Positions 9,316 through 18,401 of a DNA stretch of 64,000 nt are shown here, piece after piece. The position numbers were made by a program, and so were the translations under genes. The DNA is taken from assembly GCF_030269645.1 (NCBI RefSeq), contig NZ_BSTR01000025.1:1-64000 (forward strand), given 5' to 3'. The notes beneath the pieces were generated by a model. The model had not been told where the DNA came from. It worked only from the letters and a program-made list of their open reading frames with translations, and did not search any database. Position 1 is the stretch's first letter. Each line of letters begins with the position of its first letter. Source of the stretch: Actinokineospora sp. NBRC 105648. GTDB taxonomy: Bacteria; Actinomycetota; Actinomycetes; Mycobacteriales; Pseudonocardiaceae.

Positions 9316-11154
9316 TCAGGCGACCGAGTGGGTGACGGTGGCCGTGTAGGTGCCCACGACCGAAGTCAGCGGTACTGACACGACCAGGGTTGGGTTCCAG
9401 GTCGCCTGGTTCGCGCCACTCCCGCTGGTGAGCGTGAAGGCCGTGCGCGATGTCGTGAGGACCTGCGCCGCGCCTGCGGTCGTCTGGCCGGGGGTGAAGG
9501 TCCCGGTGCCGGTTGTCGCGGTTGCGGTGCCGGACCAGTACTTCACGTTGGCCAGCGCGACCGTGCCTCCCGTGGTGGTGAACGTGGTGGACGAGACAGT
9601 GCTGGTCCAAGCCGCGCTCGCGCTGCCGCGGTTGTCGATGACCTGGATGGCGCCCAGGGCGGCGCTGCCGGTGGCGCCGATCACGATGGCGCCCAGGTTC
9701 TTCGTGGCCGGTGCGGTGATCGACAGGGTCCCCGCGGTCACGGTGAGCGTGAAGGACTGGGTGGCGTCCGTGCCGGAGGTGTTGTGGGCCGTGATGGTCA
9801 GCGGGTAGGTCCCCGCGGTCGTCGGGGTCCCGGCGAGCGTGGCCGTGCCGTTCCCGTTGTCCACAAAGGTCACACCGGTGGGCAGGGTGCCGGTCTTGGT
9901 GACGGTGGGGGTGGGGAACCCGGTGGTCGTGACGGTGAAGGTGCCGGGCACGCTGACCGCGAACGTCGTGCTGTTCGCGCTGGTGATCGTCGGTGCCGAC
10001 ACGGTGGTGGAGAGCAGGACGGACAGGTTGGGCCCGTACTGGTTGGTGACCGCCATGTCGCCGCGGCCGTCGGCGTTGAAGTCGCCTGCCACCACGGAGT
10101 ACGGCCCACTGCTGCCGACCGAGAAGTCGACCTTGGCGTTGAACGTGCCGCCCGCGTTGCCGGTCAGCACGGACAGGGTGTTCGGGCTGTTGTTGGCCAC
10201 CACCAGGTCCAGGACCGCGTCGCTGTTGACGTCGGCCGCGGTGACGCCATAGGGGAACACACCCGTGGCGTAGTCGACCTTGGCGTTGAAGGTGCCGTTG
10301 GCGTTGCCCGTCAACACCGACACCGTGTTCGGGCCACTGCTGGTGACGGCGAGGTCGGGGCGGGTGTCGCCGTTGAAGTCGGCGACCGCGACCGAGTACG
10401 GGCTGCTGCCCACGGTGTAGTTCACCCTGGCGGCGAAGGTGCCGGTGCCGCTGTTGAGGAACACCGACACGGTGCTCGCCGAGCCGTTGGTGACCACGAT
10501 GTCGGGGCGGTTGTCGCCGTTGAAGTCCGCGAGCGCGATGCCGCGCGGTCCGGCGCCCGCGCCGTCGGTGTAGTCGACCTTGGCCGCGAAGGTGCCGGTG
10601 CCGCTGTTGATCAGGACCGACACCGTGCTGGCGTTGTTGTTGGCCACCACGATGTCGGGGCGGTTGTCGTTGTTGAGGTCGCTCATCGCGACGCCGTACG
10701 GGCTGGTGCCGGTGGCGTAGTCGACCTTGGTGTTGAACGTGCCGTTCGCGTTGCCGGTCAGCACCGAGACGGTGTTGGACGAGCTGTTGACCACCGCCAT
10801 GTCGGCCCGGGTGTCGTTGTTGACGTCGGCGAGCGCGATGGCGTACGGGAACGTCCCGGTGGTGTAGTCGACCTTGGTGTTGAAGGTGCCGTTCGCGTTG
10901 CCGGTCAACACCGACACCGACGTCGTGCCGCTGTTGGCCACGGCCAGGTCGAGCCTGCCGTCGCCGTTGAAGTCGCGCGTCACGAGCCCGAACGGACTGG
11001 CACCGGTGGTGTAGAGGACGGCCGTGGCGAAGGTGGGCGTCGTGACCGCCCCCGCCGCGGGGCTGAGGGACACCAGCGCTGTCGCCACGAGCGCGGCGAC
11101 CACTCCGAGTTCGGCCCACCGCGCTCTCCTCGCGCGTTGGGCCCGCTCGGTCAA
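9316..11154 (-). CDS. Secreted seven-bladed FG-GAP propeller protein with WxL-like C-terminal domain
   Basis: A 612-residue exported protein. The TTG start at 11154 overlaps the upstream stop as TTGA and gives an Arg-rich signal peptide ending near PAAGA (about residue 36). Seven repeats of about 47 residues follow, each with a DxNxDxxxD-type calcium loop (for example DFNGDGRLD, DVNNDTRAD) and the refrain SVLTGNANGTFN, matching an FG-GAP/VCBS beta-propeller. Next come an Ig/cadherin-like block (GTFTVTTTGFPTPTVT) and a C-terminal domain resembling the neighbouring WxL-like protein (AIQVIDNRG, then TWNPTLVVSVPLTSVVGTY). Likely held at the cell wall by the DUF916 protein encoded just upstream; the ligand is unknown. 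A longer frame to 11412 is rejected because it overlaps that gene. Confidence 0.85.
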   Translation of the reverse strand: MTERAQRARRARWAELGVVAALVATALVSLSPAAGAVTTPTFATAVLYTTGASPFGLVTRDFNGDGRLDLAVANSGTTSVSVLTGNANGTFNTKVDYTTGTFPYAIALADVNNDTRADMAVVNSSSNTVSVLTGNANGTFNTKVDYATGTSPYGVAMSDLNNDNRPDIVVANNNASTVSVLINSGTGTFAAKVDYTDGAGAGPRGIALADFNGDNRPDIVVTNGSASTVSVFLNSGTGTFAARVNYTVGSSPYSVAVADFNGDTRPDLAVTSSGPNTVSVLTGNANGTFNAKVDYATGVFPYGVTAADVNSDAVLDLVVANNSPNTLSVLTGNAGGTFNAKVDFSVGSSGPYSVVAGDFNADGRGDMAVTNQYGPNLSVLLSTTVSAPTITSANSTTFAVSVPGTFTVTTTGFPTPTVTKTGTLPTGVTFVDNGNGTATLAGTPTTAGTYPLTITAHNTSGTDATQSFTLTVTAGTLSITAPATKNLGAIVIGATGSAALGAIQVIDNRGSASAAWTSTVSSTTFTTTGGTVALANVKYWSGTATATTGTGTFTPGQTTAGAAQVLTTSRTAFTLTSGSGANQATWNPTLVVSVPLTSVVGTYTATVTHSVA

Positions 11155-12176
11155 GACCTCCCGAGCGGCTCGAGATCGGCCACTCGGGGGGGATGGCGGT
11201 CGGACTTGCGGCGGCGCACGAGCAGGTAGACCAGGACCGCCAAGAGCAGGAGCACGGCGATCGCCAGACCGATCAGCAGCGGCCGGTTGCGGTCGAACCA
11301 GGTGTCCGGCGCGACGGTCGCCCCGGTCGCGCCCGCGGCGGAGGGGAAGGTGATGGTGGCGGTCACGGTGCGCTCGAGGGCACCGCTGCGCAGCGTGAGC
11401 CGCGCGGTCCACGGTCCGTCCGGCAGCCTGCTGTCCAGCATGATCTGCACCGCGGCGGTGCCGTCGGGCAGCAGGGTGGTGCCCAGGGTGGCGGGGAACG
11501 GACCCGCGCTCAGCGAGCCCGGCCCGTCCGAGAGGGCCATGTCACCGGCCAGGTCGACCGCGCGGCCACCGGTGTTGTGCACGGTGGCCAGTACCTGCGG
11601 TCGGCCGTCCTGGCCGCGCACGGGGGTCAGGCCGCTGACGGCGAAGTCGGAGGCGGGCTCGCCGCCCGCGCCGACGTCGAGGTAGGTGCGGATCCCGACC
11701 CGGCTGGTCAGCAGGACCGCGTCCGCGCCGTCGAACGGCGCGCTGGTCTGCGCCCAGACGACGGCGAACCGCTCGCCGGGGGCGGCGATGGGGTCGACCC
11801 TGATGGTGACCAGCACGCGGGCGCTCTTTCCCGGATCGAGGTCGAGTTGGCCCTTGTCGACCGAGATCCAATTCGTCAGCTCGTTGACCGCGCGACCGGG
11901 CATCAGCTCGAAGGCGTTGTCGGTGACCCGCGCCGCACCGGGGAAGACCTCGATCCGGCGGACCGTCGACGAGCTGTTGGTGATCTGCACGGCCCGTTTG
12001 ATCACGGCACCGGGTGCCAGGTGATCGACGATGTAGTTCTGCGCGCGGGGGTCGTCACGACGGCTCACCGGCGCCTCGAGGAGTTTGATCCCGATGGCGT
12101 TGTCCGGCTCGTCGGCGCGAGCCGAGGTGCTCATGCCAGCGCTGCTGATCGCGGCCAGCAGAAGTGGCACGAGCAC
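11151..12176 (-). CDS. DUF916 family WxL-interacting membrane protein
   Basis: About 341 residues with an N-terminal signal peptide (to about SARA, residue 21), an extracytoplasmic part matching WxL-interacting protein features (NYIVDHLAPGAVIKRAVQITN, NWISVDKGQLDLDPGKSARV, GERFAVVW), and near the C-terminus one membrane helix followed by a basic tail RRRKSDRHPPR. In Firmicutes such WxLIP proteins form surface complexes with WxL proteins on peptidoglycan. It lies 13 bases after the WxL-like gene and overlaps the propeller gene by four bases, so the three make one operon. The GTG at 12176 has a weak ribosome binding site; GTG at 12170 is an alternative. Confidence 0.85.
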   Translation of the reverse strand: MLVPLLLAAISSAGMSTSARADEPDNAIGIKLLEAPVSRRDDPRAQNYIVDHLAPGAVIKRAVQITNSSSTVRRIEVFPGAARVTDNAFELMPGRAVNELTNWISVDKGQLDLDPGKSARVLVTIRVDPIAAPGERFAVVWAQTSAPFDGADAVLLTSRVGIRTYLDVGAGGEPASDFAVSGLTPVRGQDGRPQVLATVHNTGGRAVDLAGDMALSDGPGSLSAGPFPATLGTTLLPDGTAAVQIMLDSRLPDGPWTARLTLRSGALERTVTATITFPSAAGATGATVAPDTWFDRNRPLLIGLAIAVLLLLAVLVYLLVRRRKSDRHPPRVADLEPLGRS

Positions 12177-12189
12177 TCGGGACAGGGAC

Positions 12190-12738
12190 TTAGGCGACCT
12201 GATGGCTTATCGTCCCGGTGTAGAGGGTGCCCGCCACGGCGGTCAGCGGAATGGCGACGGCGAGCGTCGGATTCCAGGAGATCGTGTTACCCCCGGCGGT
12301 GGTGTTGGCGTAGGTGTAGGCGGTGAGCGCGGCGACCGCGCTCGCCCCGGGGGACCCGGCGGTCCCGGCGGTGACGACCGGCGTGCCGGGCGCGGACGTC
12401 GCGGTGGTGGCGCCCGGGGTGTAGGTGACCCCCGCGTTGGTGATGGCGACACTGCCCGGTCCGGTGAACCCGGTGGTGGAGTACACGCTGGCCAGCCAGC
12501 CCGCGGCGGTCCCGCGCGCGTCATTCACCGTCACTGTCCCGAGTGGACCGTTGACGGTTCCGCCCGGAGCGGTGGAGCCACCGGTCAGGGTGGCCGTCGC
12601 GGCGGCGGTGATCGTGAGGGCGCCGCCGGTCGTGGTGAATGTCACGGTCGTGTCGGCCGCGTTCGCGGGAAGGGCGGTGAATGCCACTCCCGCAGTCGCG
12701 CCTGCCAGGGCAAGCGCGGCGATGCCTCTTCGATTCAT
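12190..12738 (-). CDS. Secreted WxL-like surface protein
   Basis: A 182-residue exported protein, first gene of the three-gene surface operon. The ATG at 12738 is chosen for its strong site AGGAGG four bases upstream and because it gives a clean signal peptide (MNRRGIAALALAG to LPANA). The mature part has the pattern of WxL domains: LGTVTVNDARGTAAGW near the middle and SWNPTLAVAIPLTAVAG towards the C-terminus, ending in ISHQVA. The classic Trp-x-Leu motifs are degenerate, so the family call rests on overall pattern plus the adjacent DUF916 gene. It shares this domain with the propeller protein's tail. Confidence 0.8.
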   Translation of the reverse strand: MNRRGIAALALAGATAGVAFTALPANAADTTVTFTTTGGALTITAAATATLTGGSTAPGGTVNGPLGTVTVNDARGTAAGWLASVYSTTGFTGPGSVAITNAGVTYTPGATTATSAPGTPVVTAGTAGSPGASAVAALTAYTYANTTAGGNTISWNPTLAVAIPLTAVAGTLYTGTISHQVA

Positions 12739-12960
12739 GGTCCTCCTGAATTCGTGGGTGAAATGCGAACTTACCACGTGTCGCGGCAATTAACCACCAT
12801 TTGCGAATTCAGTAAATGGATCACAAGAATGACACTCACGGTTACCGATCACCGTTTCCGACCTGCGCAATGCCAAGGAAAGCCTGGTTTTCTTTCGATC
12901 TCACCCGCGATCAGGTCCGATTGTCACGGTCTGTGGGTGTGGACCGGCCCGCGCCCCGCC
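12739..12960. promoter_or_regulatory. AT-richer promoter region of the WxL operon
   Basis: This 220-base gap is clearly richer in A/T than its surroundings (for example GCGAATTCAGTAAATGG) and contains the promoter for the WxL operon. No regulator site could be assigned. Confidence 0.4.
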
Positions 12961-13398
12961 CTAGCCGGGGGTGGTCGCCGCGGGCCGTTTCGCCGGGTCT
13001 TGCCCGGCCTGGCCGAGCACGACGTACCACCGGTCGTCCTGGCGGGTCAGCGTCAGCCGCTCGACGTACTCCCCGGCCGAACCGGTGCCGCTGAGCCGGG
13101 CCGCGGCCACGTCCGGGGAGAGCTCGCTCGAGATGTCGGCGCCGACGAGCCGGATGTCCTGGCCACCGTCGTCCTCGATGCGACGGCGCACGTCCTCGGT
13201 GGCGTCGTTGCCCGGGGGCGCGAGCCGCTGCATCGCCGCGGTGTCACGCGCGTTGAGGGCCTGGACGTAGGCGTCGACGGCGGCGCGCGGGGCGTCCGCG
13301 CCGGTCTCGGCGGCGGTGCCCGCGCACGCGGTGAGCAGGCCGAGACCGGCGAGGGCGGTGAACAGCCCTCGCCGGTTCCAGTGGGCTGGGTGGCGCAC
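12961..13398 (-). CDS. Small NTF2-like lipoprotein
   Basis: A 145-residue exported lipoprotein. A twin-Arg-containing n-region (WNRRGL) and a short hydrophobic stretch lead to the lipobox LLTAC (Cys about residue 25). The mature part (AAVDAYVQALNARDTAAMQRLAP ... ADISSELSP ... DDRWYVVLGQ) has the helical-then-sheet pattern of small NTF2-like or DUF4878-type lipoproteins. The GTG start has GAGG nine bases upstream. It lies 41 bases downstream of the amidase gene and is probably cotranscribed with it. The function is unknown; a role at the cell envelope is inferred. Confidence 0.75.
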   Translation of the reverse strand: MRHPAHWNRRGLFTALAGLGLLTACAGTAAETGADAPRAAVDAYVQALNARDTAAMQRLAPPGNDATEDVRRRIEDDGGQDIRLVGADISSELSPDVAAARLSGTGSAGEYVERLTLTRQDDRWYVVLGQAGQDPAKRPAATTPG

Positions 13399-13439
13399 TG
13401 TGCGATACCTCGGGTTCGGTGGGCTCGGTCTCAGCGGGC

Positions 13440-14627
13440 TCAGGTCCGGTGCGCGTAGTACCAGGCGTCCGGCGCCGAGGCGATGAAGCTGCTCAGCGGC
13501 TTGTTGTGCGTGTTGTTGCTGTGGTAGGTCACGTACAGCTCATTGGCGTATTGGCCGGAGCCCGACCTGCCGGTGACGAACAACGAGTGGCTGATGTTGT
13601 TGTCCCGGTCGAAGTCGACCTGGAGAACATCCGTCACCAACATTTTCCACACGTTGTCAAGATAGCTCGTGCGCCCGGATTCGTGCGCGGCGAACCAGTA
13701 CCAGTTCTCCGCGGCGGGCCACGAGTAGCTGGTCGTCCAGGTGAAGCTGCCGTAGAACCACTTCGAGTTGTCCGCCCGGCTGTCGCCCGGCCACGACCCC
13801 ACCGTCGACCACCCGCCGTACCTGGTGATCTGGGAGACGAAGTTGGTGCAGTCGCCGCCGTTGCCGCCGTAGGTCCGGTAGGAGCCGTTGTAGTTCGAGT
13901 CGCTGGGCCCCCAGTACTGGTTCGCGTAGTTCAGCATGGCGCTGTAGTCGTAGAGGACCGTCGAGGTGCCCGCCGCGATCCCGGGCTTGGCCGCCGCCGC
14001 GGGCGCGGCGCGCAGTTGGGCCTCGGTGGGGCGGTCCACGGCGGTGTTCGGCCGCTTCGCGCCGCTGTTCTCGACCACCGCGGGCGCTGCGGCGGGATCG
14101 GTGTCCGGCGCGAGCTCGCCCTGGGCGAGATCGACCACGTCGCCGGTCAGCCGCCACCCGTTCGGGGTCGCCTGGAAGGTGAGCCGACGGTCCACGCCGT
14201 ACTCCTCGTACTTCGGCGCGTCCGGTAGGGCGCGGGCGAAGTACAGCTTCGTGTGCTCGGTGAACGCCACGTCGACGCTGCTCCCGCGGGCGTCGAACAC
14301 CGGGTGGAGCACCGCCACCTCCGCGCGGGTGTGCCCGCCGTTGACCTTGCGCAGCAGGGTCCGCCTGGCATCGATGGCGGCCAGGTCCCCCGCGAGTTCC
14401 GCGCCGACCGCGGCGTCGACCGCGACCGAGGTGAGCCGGTGCGTGGTGACCCCGTCCGGGGCGGTCAACCGGTCAGCGCGGTCCTGGAGGTAGCGCCGCG
14501 CGAGCGTGACGAGTTGCGCCTGGTCGGCCGCGACGACGTCCCCTGGGGTCGCCAGCGCTGGTGCCCCACTCAGCCCGGTACCCGCGACGACGGCCAATAC
14601 AATTGGAATTATTAATTTTCCCCGCAC
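13440..14627 (-). CDS. Secreted Amidase_6 domain protein (putative cell-wall amidase)
   Basis: A 395-residue exported protein. The GTG at 14627 is chosen because AGGAGGAA lies just upstream and the signal peptide VRGKLIIPIVLAVVAGTG then starts the protein; a longer frame lacks support. The N-terminal part (LARRYLQDRADRLT ... TRAEVAVLHP) resembles the regions found before such amidases. The C-terminal third (about residues 230-395) is the Amidase_6 domain: YDYSAMLNYANQYWG, then GGDCTNFVSQ with the catalytic-type Cys, and a late HSLFVTGR with His. Members are putative peptidoglycan or peptide amidases. It is followed by the small lipoprotein gene in the same direction. Confidence 0.85.
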   Translation of the reverse strand: MRGKLIIPIVLAVVAGTGLSGAPALATPGDVVAADQAQLVTLARRYLQDRADRLTAPDGVTTHRLTSVAVDAAVGAELAGDLAAIDARRTLLRKVNGGHTRAEVAVLHPVFDARGSSVDVAFTEHTKLYFARALPDAPKYEEYGVDRRLTFQATPNGWRLTGDVVDLAQGELAPDTDPAAAPAVVENSGAKRPNTAVDRPTEAQLRAAPAAAAKPGIAAGTSTVLYDYSAMLNYANQYWGPSDSNYNGSYRTYGGNGGDCTNFVSQITRYGGWSTVGSWPGDSRADNSKWFYGSFTWTTSYSWPAAENWYWFAAHESGRTSYLDNVWKMLVTDVLQVDFDRDNNISHSLFVTGRSGSGQYANELYVTYHSNNTHNKPLSSFIASAPDAWYYAHRT

Positions 14628-14794
14628 ACTTCCTCCTAAAGGAAGGTTTGACGCTCGAAATATCACCCCTCGCCATCCAAGCTCGCAGCCTGCCCAGGGA
14701 AAGACAATCCGCCAATTGGCTTACCCCATTCGAGCGGAAGTGGTCGGACATCACCCGTCGCACCCTAAGGAAATGCACCCGCCGGTGATTGGTT
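14628..14794. promoter_or_regulatory. Promoter region of the Amidase_6 gene
   Basis: About 170 bases with a comparatively low G/C content lie between the Amidase_6 start and the next possible gene. They presumably hold the amidase promoter. No hairpin or operator was recognised. Confidence 0.35.
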
Positions 14795-15109
14795 TCAGTG
14801 CGCCCGGGTGGCCTTCCAGTAGCCGCAGAACATCGTGCGGTCCTTGGGCGGGCCCGAGCGGACCCAATGCCCGCGCACGGCGACCGCGAGCCCCGACTCC
14901 CCCACCGTCCAGCCACAGGAATTGTCCGGCGCCGGCAACGCCTCCGCGGCGGCCAGCACAGCCGATCCCCGCGGCCCGTCCAAGTGGAACGCCCGCATCG
15001 AGTAGCCGCGGATGACCGGCCGCTCGCTCTTGGAGATCATCAGGTCGCGCGCGTAGGACACCGCCGTCGACCGGTTCGGCATCCGGGCCAGCGAGTCCGG
15101 TGCGGACAC
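14795..15109 (-). CDS. Hypothetical small protein
   Basis: I do not recognise this frame. It reads about 104 residues from GTG 15109, or 95 from ATG 15082, and ends DRTMFCGYWKATRAH. Segments such as RAFHLDGPRGSAVLAAAEALP and CGWTVGESGLAVAVRGHW have the look of a real, mixed-composition protein with two cysteines. Neither start has a convincing ribosome binding site, and the frame continues upstream as an obvious shadow of metE. It lies downstream of the metE terminator, so it would need its own promoter. Confidence 0.45.
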   Translation of the reverse strand: MSAPDSLARMPNRSTAVSYARDLMISKSERPVIRGYSMRAFHLDGPRGSAVLAAAEALPAPDNSCGWTVGESGLAVAVRGHWVRSGPPKDRTMFCGYWKATRAH

Positions 15110-15176
15110 CGGGAGGAGGAGCCTCGTCCTCCGCGAAGTTGGCCTACCTGATTTGCGAACAGCCGTGCAGACCAAC

Positions 15177-15208
15177 AGGCGGGCGGCCCGACACCGGACC
15201 GCCCGCCT
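15177..15208 (-). terminator. Terminator hairpin after metE
   Basis: AGGCGGGCGG and CCGCCCGCCT form a 10-base perfect stem about 20 bases after the metE stop. There is no T-run, as is common in high-GC actinomycetes. Confidence 0.7.
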
Positions 15209-15228
15209 CCTGGGTCCGCCGTGCGTCC

Positions 15229-17511
15229 CTACTCCCCGCGCACCGTTCGAGCGGCGGTGACGAGGTTGCGCAGGGCGGGGTTGACCTCGGCGTAGCGGCG
15301 GGTCTTGAGGCCGCAGTCCGGGTTGCCCCAGAGGCGTTCGGCGGGCACCGCGCGCACGGCCTCCCGCAGCAGTGCGGTCAGTTCGGCGGTGTCGGGGACG
15401 CGGGGTGAGTGGATGTCGTAGACACCGGGGCCGACGCCGCGGGCGAAGCCGATGGCGGCGAGGTCGTCGAGGATCTCCATGTGCGAGCGGGCGGCCTCGA
15501 TGGTGGTGACGTCGGCGTCGAGGCCGTCGATGGCCCCGATCACCTCGCCGAACTCCGAGTAGCAGAGGTGGGTGTGGATCTGGGTCGAGGGCGCCGCGCC
15601 CGCGGTGGCGAGCCGGAAGGCGCCGACCGCCCAGTCCAGATAGCACTTCCGGTCCTCGGCGCGCAGCGGCAGGGTCTCGCGCAGCGCGGGCTCGTCGACC
15701 TGGACCACCGCGAGCCCGGCGGCGGCCAGGTCGGCGATCTCGTCGCGCAGGGCGAGGGCGACCTGGTCGGCGGTGTCGGCCAACGGCTGGTCGTCGCGGA
15801 CGAACGACCACGCGAGGATGGTCACCGGGCCGGTGAGCATTCCCTTGACCGGTTTCGCGGTGAGCGACTGGGCGTAGGCGCTCCAGCGCACCGTCATCGG
15901 CGCGGGCCGGGAGACGTCGCCGTGCAGGATCGGGGGGCGCACGCAGCGCGAGCCGTAGGACTGCACCCAGCCGAACTCGGTGTGGGCGAACCCGTCGAGC
16001 TGTTCGGCGAAGTACTGCACCATGTCGTTGCGCTCGGGCTCGCCGTGCACCAGCACGTCGAGCCCGATCTCCTCCTGCAACCGGATGACCCGCTCGACCT
16101 CCGCGCGCATCCGCTCGTCGTAACCCGCCTCGTCGATGATCCCCTTGCGCCGGTCCGCCCGCGCCCGCCGCACGTCCGAGGTCTGCGGGAACGAACCGAT
16201 CGTGGTCGTGGCCAACGGCGGCAGCCCGAGCCGCTCGGCCTGCGCGGCGGCGCGCTCGGCGTAGGGCGCGCGGGACCGGTCGGTGGGTTCGAGCGCGGCG
16301 ACGCGGGCGCGGACGACGTCGTCGCGGCGAGCGGCGGCGACCCCGCGGCGCACCTCCTCACCAGAGCGCGCCAACGCCTCGGCGACGACCACACCGTCGC
16401 CGCTGAGCACCTTGCCGAGCGTGACGACCTCGTCGACCTTCTGCCGGGCGAAGGCGAACCTGCTCCGCAGCGCCGGGTCGAGGTCGGGTTCGGCGTCGAG
16501 ATCGTAGGGCACGTGCAGCAGCGAGCACGAGGTCGACACCGCCAACGTCTCGGCCGACCCGAGCAGCGTCGCGCACAACGTGGCGGCGGCCCGCAGGTCC
16601 GCGCGCCAGACGTTGCGGCCCTCGATGACACCGGCGACCAGGGTCTTGCGCCGCAGCCCGGTGATGGTCGGGATCCGCTCGGCTGCCTGGGGCCCCGCCA
16701 CCAGGTCCACCGCGATCGCCTCGACGGCGGTGTCGGCCAAGACCGGCAGCGCGTCGCCGAGGTCGCCGAAGTAACCCGCGACCAGCAGCCTCGGCCGGTC
16801 GGACAGCGCTGAGAGCCGGTCGTAGGCCCGGCGCAGCGCCGCCAGCTCGGCGCCGGTGCGATCGGCCACGAACGCGGGCTCGTCCAGCTGGACCCACCCC
16901 ACGCCCGCCCCGGCCAAGATCGCCAGCAGCTCGGCGTAGCGGTCGAGCAGGCTGTCGAGCAGGTCCAGCGGCGCGAACCCCTCGGGCGCGTCCGGCGCGG
17001 CCTTTGCCAGCAGCAGGAAGGTCACCGGCCCGACCAGCACCGGCCGCGTGGTCACGCCGAGCGCCAGCGCTTCCAGGTATTCCGCCACCGGCTTGTCACC
17101 GGACAGCGCGAAGGTGGTGTCCAGGGCGATCTCCGGGACCAGGTAGTGGTAGTTGGTGTCGAACCACTTGGTCAGCTCCAGCGGCGCCACCTCGGCGGTG
17201 CCGCGGGCCATGGCGAAGTAGGTGTCCAGCTCGCCCAGGCCCAGATCGCGGTAGCGGCGCGGGACGACGCCGAACAGCGCGGCGGTGTCGAGGACCTGGT
17301 CGTAGTACGAGAAAGTGTTGCCCGGCAACGAGTCCAGCCCGCTGTCGGTCAGCTCGTGCCAGGTCCGCGCGCGCAGGTCGGCCGCGACCGAACGCAGCCC
17401 GGACTCGTCCAGCGCGCCCGACCAGTACCGCTCGACCGCTCGCTTGAGTTCCCGGTTCGGCCCGATCCGCGGATAACCCAGGACGGTGGCGCCGATGGGG
17501 GGATTGTTCAC
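15229..17511 (-). CDS. metE: Cobalamin-independent methionine synthase
   Basis: Transfers the methyl group of 5-methyltetrahydropteroyltri-L-glutamate to homocysteine without cobalamin, giving methionine in the cytoplasm. At 760 residues it has normal length. The N-terminal half starts with [19 protein letters not shown]; the C-terminal catalytic half carries the zinc ligand region [22 protein letters not shown] and the closing [11 protein letters not shown] (His, Glu and two Cys ligands). The GTG at 17511 has GAGGAGAGAG upstream and places the family N-terminus correctly; the long upstream extension runs through the riboswitch and is not coding. A cobalamin riboswitch in the leader should shut the gene off when B12 is available, when MetH can take over. 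Confidence 0.97.
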   Translation of the reverse strand: MNNPPIGATVLGYPRIGPNRELKRAVERYWSGALDESGLRSVAADLRARTWHELTDSGLDSLPGNTFSYYDQVLDTAALFGVVPRRYRDLGLGELDTYFAMARGTAEVAPLELTKWFDTNYHYLVPEIALDTTFALSGDKPVAEYLEALALGVTTRPVLVGPVTFLLLAKAAPDAPEGFAPLDLLDSLLDRYAELLAILAGAGVGWVQLDEPAFVADRTGAELAALRRAYDRLSALSDRPRLLVAGYFGDLGDALPVLADTAVEAIAVDLVAGPQAAERIPTITGLRRKTLVAGVIEGRNVWRADLRAAATLCATLLGSAETLAVSTSCSLLHVPYDLDAEPDLDPALRSRFAFARQKVDEVVTLGKVLSGDGVVVAEALARSGEEVRRGVAAARRDDVVRARVAALEPTDRSRAPYAERAAAQAERLGLPPLATTTIGSFPQTSDVRRARADRRKGIIDEAGYDERMRAEVERVIRLQEEIGLDVLVHGEPERNDMVQYFAEQLDGFAHTEFGWVQSYGSRCVRPPILHGDVSRPAPMTVRWSAYAQSLTAKPVKGMLTGPVTILAWSFVRDDQPLADTADQVALALRDEIADLAAAGLAVVQVDEPALRETLPLRAEDRKCYLDWAVGAFRLATAGAAPSTQIHTHLCYSEFGEVIGAIDGLDADVTTIEAARSHMEILDDLAAIGFARGVGPGVYDIHSPRVPDTAELTALLREAVRAVPAERLWGNPDCGLKTRRYAEVNPALRNLVTAARTVRGE

Positions 17512-17650
17512 GGCTCTCTCCTCGCGAGCTCGAAGAACAGCCCGGGGCGCACGGGCGGAGCACGAGGACGGCCCAGGACCGGGCCGTGTCGCGCGGGCCC
17601 ACCCGAGAGGCCCCGGACCAGCGCGCACCGGTCGGCACGCGCACCGTCGG

Positions 17651-17830
17651 CAGATCTTCGGACTCGCGGGCACCCGATCTCTCGGACCTAGTGGCCGTCG
17701 CTTCCCAGGCGGATCGCGCCCAGTGCTGATGACGGCGGTCGTTCCCACTCACCGCTGCGGGGCAGTCCCGGACTCGCACCGGGTTCCCTGTTGCCTCGCC
17801 ACGGGCGCGAACACCCGGGCGAACCAACGG
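17651..17830 (-). promoter_or_regulatory. Cobalamin riboswitch controlling metE
   Basis: On the minus strand the leader reads, in order, GGGAACCCGGTGCGAGTCC, GGGACTGCCCCGCAGCGGTGA, a GGAACGACCGCC arm, TCATCAGCACTGG, GGGAAGCGACGGCC and GCCCGCGAGTCCGAAGA. This is the order of conserved blocks of the long (adenosylcobalamin-type) cobalamin aptamer, including the B12 box region. About 140 bases separate it from the metE start and should form the expression platform. Confidence 0.93.
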
Positions 17831-17898
17831 CACCTCGACCATAGCGCTGGGAAGCCGCGTTCGACAGGTGAAATCGCGGTTCCCACCTGTCGGGACCG

Positions 17899-18362
17899 GT
17901 CGACGAGTTGGCCGGGGTGGGCGAAGAGCGCGCTGCCGGAGTACACAGTGCCATCGGAGTTCGTGCTGCTGGATTCGCTGCCCACCACGGTGAACCGCAA
18001 CGTGGACCGCGCGGCACTGCCCGAGCCGGATCGCGCGGCCACCAGGGCGCTTCGGGACGCGAAGCCATGCTGGCCAGTCTGGTCGCCGCGGTGTTCGGGC
18101 TGCCCTTGACCGCTCGTCGCTGCAGTGGAGGCAGTCGTGGCGGCGCACCCGGTGCTGCGGGCGCGGTTCACCGGCGACTCGCTGGTCGTCGGTGCCGAAC
18201 CTGCGGCGGACGTGGTGACCAGGGTGGACGCCACCGGCGTCTATGGTCCTCAGTGGACAGATCGGCTGGCGGTCGTGGCCGAGGCGGCCGTCGCCGCGCT
18301 GGACCCGGCGGCGGGGCGCGTGCTCCAGGTCGTGTGGTTCGACCGCGGGCCCGGCGAACCGT
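17899..18362 (+). pseudogene. Decayed NRPS fragment (adenylation C-terminus joined to epimerization start)
   Basis: A relic of nonribosomal peptide synthetase gene. Bases 17899-18108 translate, with a frame shift near the start, to [20 protein letters not shown] and [19 protein letters not shown], matching the A-domain end at about 63350-63565 of the large NRPS. Bases 18118-18361 match the following epimerization start ([19 protein letters not shown]) at about 62790-63055. The intervening ~300 bases with the whole carrier domain are missing, and the fragment stops just before the terminator at 18363. An extra G in GCCGGGGTGG breaks the frame. By eye most bases match, so it is a fairly recent partial copy, not a gene. 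Confidence 0.88.
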
Positions 18363-18391
18363 GCCGCCCCCGCCGCACGGGCGGGGGCGGC
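18363..18391 (-). terminator. Strong GC terminator hairpin
   Basis: GCCGCCCCCGCC pairs perfectly with GGCGGGGGCGGC around a five-base loop, 11 bases beyond the stop of the secreted cobalamin-binding-like gene. It would stop transcription from that gene and lies exactly at the end of the NRPS relic. Confidence 0.85.
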
Positions 18392-18401
18392 AGCGGTGGG
18401 A

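Noticed and set aside
9316-11412. Longer start for the propeller protein
   Set aside because: It would overlap the DUF916 gene by about 260 bases and hide the signal peptide; the TTGA-coupled start is better.
17512-17748. N-terminal extension of metE
   Set aside because: It translates the riboswitch and leader; the GTG at 17511 has a good ribosome binding site and fits the family N-terminus.
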